From positions 744,001 to 808,000 of the forward strand of contig JAJCXM010000008.1 in the NCBI GenBank assembly GCA_029263455.1: 64,000 nucleotides of DNA, written 5' to 3'. This document shows positions 61,444 to 64,000 of the stretch, piece after piece. This DNA is from Holophagae bacterium (lineage in GTDB: Bacteria > Acidobacteriota > Holophagae > Acanthopleuribacterales > Acanthopleuribacteraceae). The notes beneath the pieces were generated by a model, which had not been told where the DNA came from, made no database searches, and was given only the letters and a program-made list of their open reading frames with translations. Each line of letters begins with the position of its first letter. Within the stretch, counting starts at the first letter, position 1. A program made the position numbers and the translations under genes.

Positions 61444-62493
61444 TTAGTACTTACTGTTAACCGCTGCCTCATATTCCTGGATGGATGGAAAAACTGGCAG
61501 TGTTTGTGGGGTTAATTCACCGATTGGGATCATGACAGCCCGTGGTGCGTTCTTCTGAATGTCCATGGCGATGGCGAAGAAGCCATCTAATTGGTTTTTG
61601 GCCGACGGAATAATGTGAAGCGGATTGAGTTTGGTACTGTCCACGCGAAATACACGCCGTTCCGTGTTCATAACATTCTCGTCGTCCAGAAAGAGATCCA
61701 ATACCAAATAGGGCTTTTCCTTTTCAGGTCGAATCCCGGCGACCACGATGAGCCGAATCTCGTCATATGAGATGAGTCGCCTTTCGCCGATTCCGGTAGA
61801 TGTGTTTAGTCCCCAAGCTACCACCGATTCGAGCCGTACGTTTGAGGTGTCAAAGAGCGATTCCGATTCTTCGTCAAGTTCTTCTTCGTCATATTCGCTG
61901 GCTTCGATCTGAGTGCCATGTTGGTTACGCATGGCGCGTGCGGCATAGGATTGAATAGCCTCCCGCTCGACGGGTGACAGTTGCGGTAGAGACAACAGGT
62001 GTGGAACCGACTCAAGCAATAAGTTTGGTGCACTCTTTGCCGCCAGTTGGGCTAATTTTTGAAGATGTAAAGGCACGTCACTGGCATTGACGTGTTTAAG
62101 GGCTAACCCGACCACGTGGCCGGCTTCGTCTAGCATGTTCGCTTTGATTAATATTTCGGTGATTTTGAGCTCTGCCATCAATGGAAATCGTTTTCGAAGT
62201 TTTTCGACACAGTCATGCCAGCAGAGGAACGCACGGCGCGCGTCTTGTTTTGATATGTACCTGCGCAACAGTCTGCTGGCCGTTTGGAATCCCAGCTCAA
62301 CGTCTTTTTGTTTTTTTGCCAAATTCCAATGTGCTTCGAGGATATCGAATTCGCAATCTGCTTTGGCAACTGCTTTACACAGCAGTTCATAGGCTTGTGC
62401 GTCTCGACCCGTGCGTGTCAATTCTTCTATCTGTTCAAGGAACTCCTGTGTAGTTTGAGGAGTACTCTGCGTAAGGCGTGAAAAAAGATTCAT
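61444..62493 (-). CDS. Helical-repeat protein, function unknown
   Basis: 349 residues, cytoplasmic-looking. Residues 1-190 are helical with TPR-like hydrophobic spacing (LEQIEELTRTGRDAQAYELLCKA; AHWNLAKKQKDVELGFQTASRLL). An acidic linker (YDEEELDEESESLFD, near residue 205) separates a beta-rich C-terminal half (ERRLISYDEIRLIVVAGI; KPYLVLDLFLDDEN). I recognise no family. The ATG at 62493 has GGGGGGA 5 bases upstream. It is convergent with the S41-TPR gene and divergent from the FG-GAP gene. Confidence 0.65.
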   Translation of the reverse strand: MNLFSRLTQSTPQTTQEFLEQIEELTRTGRDAQAYELLCKAVAKADCEFDILEAHWNLAKKQKDVELGFQTASRLLRRYISKQDARRAFLCWHDCVEKLRKRFPLMAELKITEILIKANMLDEAGHVVGLALKHVNASDVPLHLQKLAQLAAKSAPNLLLESVPHLLSLPQLSPVEREAIQSYAARAMRNQHGTQIEASEYDEEELDEESESLFDTSNVRLESVVAWGLNTSTGIGERRLISYDEIRLIVVAGIRPEKEKPYLVLDLFLDDENVMNTERRVFRVDSTKLNPLHIIPSAKNQLDGFFAIAMDIQKNAPRAVMIPIGELTPQTLPVFPSIQEYEAAVNSKY

Positions 62494-62560
62494 CAAATCC
62501 CCCCGGACTTGGTTATTTATTAACTAATAACGATTTGTAGCGAAAAAAGCGAACATTCCG

Positions 62561-62621
62561 TGACCTGGCTCATGTCAAAGGCATTTTGACCAATAGAGAT
62601 TGCTCTACGTGATCTAGGTCA
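62561..62621. promoter_or_regulatory. Two FNR/CRP-like boxes in a divergent intergenic region
   Basis: TGACCTGGCTCA (62561-62572) and TGATCTAGGTCA (62610-62621) both have the TGA-N6-TCA form, spaced 49 bp apart, and both are followed by TGT. The second, TGATCTAGGTCA, is close to the FNR consensus core. They lie between the leftward helical-repeat gene and the rightward FG-GAP gene. Regulator identity is an inference. Confidence 0.45.
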
Positions 62622-62775
62622 TGTAATCGGGCTTTAGGCATCTCAATCGACGACAGTCTTTGAGTAGATGTTCTCAGTTGGTTACTTGATATTAAGCACC
62701 ACTCACTATGGTGCTGCAAGGAATGAATGGATACCGTTAATCATAAATACAAATGATCAGCATAGGAGCCTATTC

Positions 62776-64000
62776 ATGTCGAGCATTAGATTCCATTATC
62801 TATTGGTACTTATTACGGTAACAGTCCAATGCAAAGCTCAATCATTCACAAGAGTTACGGATGCGGGTCCATTGGTGAATCGCAATCGTGTCTCGATCGG
62901 TTGCAGTTGGGGTGACGTCAATAACGACGGTTGGATGGACTTGTTTTCTGTCGATCGACCAACCTCGTCGTTGTACATCAATCGTGGAGACGGTACCTTT
63001 GAAGAGGTGACGGATGGTCATTTGGTAACTTTTGCAGGCTTTCAAAATAGCGCCATCTGGGGTGACTACAACAACGACGGTTACAACGATCTCTACGTGA
63101 ATCAACTGGGACCCGGCACGCCCATCCCTGCAGGGCAACCACTCAATCCACGTGTCAATTTCTTGTACCGCAATATTGGGCCGCCCACCTACGAGCTTGT
63201 CAGAGACAGTGCAGGTGTGCTCGAGGACTCACTCAATATGACTTGGACCAGTGAATGGGCGGACTTAGACAATGACGGTGATATCGATCTATTGGTTCCT
63301 GGCGATCAACGAGACTTGGACTTTTACTTTGAGAATTTGGGTGACGGCACTTTCAGTAGGAACGAGAGTCTGCCTTTCCTAATTGCAGGCTCGTTTAGCG
63401 CCGCCGCCAATATGATCGATATGGATACCGACGGTGATTTGGATGTCCTGGTCGTCAATTTTCAAAGAGTCAATAATGAACTGTACCGAAATCTACTTTC
63501 CGAATCCGGAGAGTTGGCTTTTGAGTCCGTTAACGCTAACGCAAGCGATATTGTTGCCGACCGCGACGAGGACCTATCGCCCAGCTGGGGCGATTATGAC
63601 AATGACGGCGATCTTGATGCCTTCCTATGTGTTTGGAGCAACAGAGACAATGAGCTGTATCGCAATGATGGCGACCTAGTTTTCACAGATGTCGTCGACG
63701 ATGTGGTTGTTAATGACGCGGGTTGGTCATTGGGCAATGCATGGCTTGACTACGATAATGATGGCGACCTTGACCTATTCGTTCCCGACACGCAAGGTGC
63801 AGATCGTATGTACAGAAATGACGGTCAAGGTCACTTTGAACGAGTGCCTGCCTCCGAATTAGGCGACCTAGCCATATCGCCCGGCTTTGCAGGTGGTTGC
63901 GCCGTTGCCGACTACGACAATGACGGTGATTTAGATATTTATGTGCCTACCTCTGATGTGGCTAATTCACTCTTTCGCAATGAGAACGACAACCAAAACC
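62776..64000 (+). CDS. Secreted FG-GAP/VCBS-repeat protein (3' end outside window)
   Basis: Open from ATG 62776 to the right edge (408 codons). A signal-like N terminus (FHYLLVLITVTVQCKAQ) precedes repeated calcium-binding units: WGDVNNDGWMDLF, WGDYNNDGYNDLY, WADLDNDGDIDLL, DMDTDGDLDVLV, WGDYDNDGDLDAF and LDYDNDGDLDLF, each with a DxDxDGxxD loop. Such FG-GAP/VCBS beta-propeller repeats are common in surface and secreted proteins of acidobacteria and planctomycetes. AGGAG lies 7 bases before the ATG. Confidence 0.88.
   Translation, partial: MSSIRFHYLLVLITVTVQCKAQSFTRVTDAGPLVNRNRVSIGCSWGDVNNDGWMDLFSVDRPTSSLYINRGDGTFEEVTDGHLVTFAGFQNSAIWGDYNNDGYNDLYVNQLGPGTPIPAGQPLNPRVNFLYRNIGPPTYELVRDSAGVLEDSLNMTWTSEWADLDNDGDIDLLVPGDQRDLDFYFENLGDGTFSRNESLPFLIAGSFSAAANMIDMDTDGDLDVLVVNFQRVNNELYRNLLSESGELAFESVNANASDIVADRDEDLSPSWGDYDNDGDLDAFLCVWSNRDNELYRNDGDLVFTDVVDDVVVNDAGWSLGNAWLDYDNDGDLDLFVPDTQGADRMYRNDGQGHFERVPASELGDLAISPGFAGGCAVADYDNDGDLDIYVPTSDVANSLFRNENDNQN

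Overview
This is a chromosomal window from a Gram-negative bacterium, probably an Acidobacteriota member. The pointers are a VWFA-related surface protein of the kind typical of acidobacteria, several large secreted repeat proteins (CSLREA, LVIVD/choice-of-anchor, FG-GAP/VCBS), a CcmE with a cysteine ligand, and many TTG and GTG starts behind strong Shine-Dalgarno sites. The taxonomic call is an inference; no rRNA or tRNA gene was seen. Base composition looks near 50% G+C by eye. Region by region: 1-7.1 kb is a leftward operon for cytochrome c maturation (ccmE, a small unknown gene, ccmF, a CcmI-like zinc-ribbon gene, ccmABC, ccmD, an alpha/beta hydrolase), followed by a TPR gene cut by the left edge. 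7.2-18.2 kb is rightward core metabolism and envelope: a surface protein, pepA, rlmB, a DUF547 gene, guaD (leftward), a yfcG-like GST, a polysaccharide deacetylase, a cell-wall amidase, a GerMN lipoprotein and typA. 18.2-31.9 kb is an accessory, gene-poor zone of orphan proteins: a HEPN-motif protein, a PD-(D/E)XK nuclease, an HNH nuclease, a three-repeat secreted protein, DUF5063, DUF2625 and DUF6308-like genes, broken toxin-antitoxin pieces, and structured DNA without genes. 31.9-42 kb holds small enzymes (VOC, MddA-like methyltransferase, GNATs, YdeI-like) and three large secreted proteins. 42.3-44.3 kb is hflK-hflC. 44.8-56.1 kb is the most striking block: a tight rightward operon rnfB, a giant pyruvate:ferredoxin oxidoreductase, rnfC, rnfD, rnfG, rnfE, rnfA, a 51-residue Cys-rich membrane protein, a rubrerythrin-like protein and a ferredoxin-NAD(P) reductase-like flavoprotein. 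56.2-64 kb holds a GNAT, a kinase remnant, DoxX, a VWA protein, an S41 peptidase with TPRs, a helical-repeat protein and an FG-GAP protein cut by the right edge. How the genes work together: the rnf operon appears to put ferredoxin reduction (2-oxoacid oxidation), ferredoxin:NAD+ oxidoreduction coupled to ion pumping, and a ferredoxin/NAD(P) flavoprotein under one transcript. The Cys-rich protein could be a maturation factor for the RnfA/E iron site, by analogy with NqrM. The ccm operon resembles the variant System I found in Desulfovibrio and archaea: the CcmE ligand is Cys rather than His and neither ccmH nor ccmG is present in the cluster, while two uncharacterised proteins sit in the operon. 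No intact phage, insertion sequence, integrase or CRISPR array was recognised.
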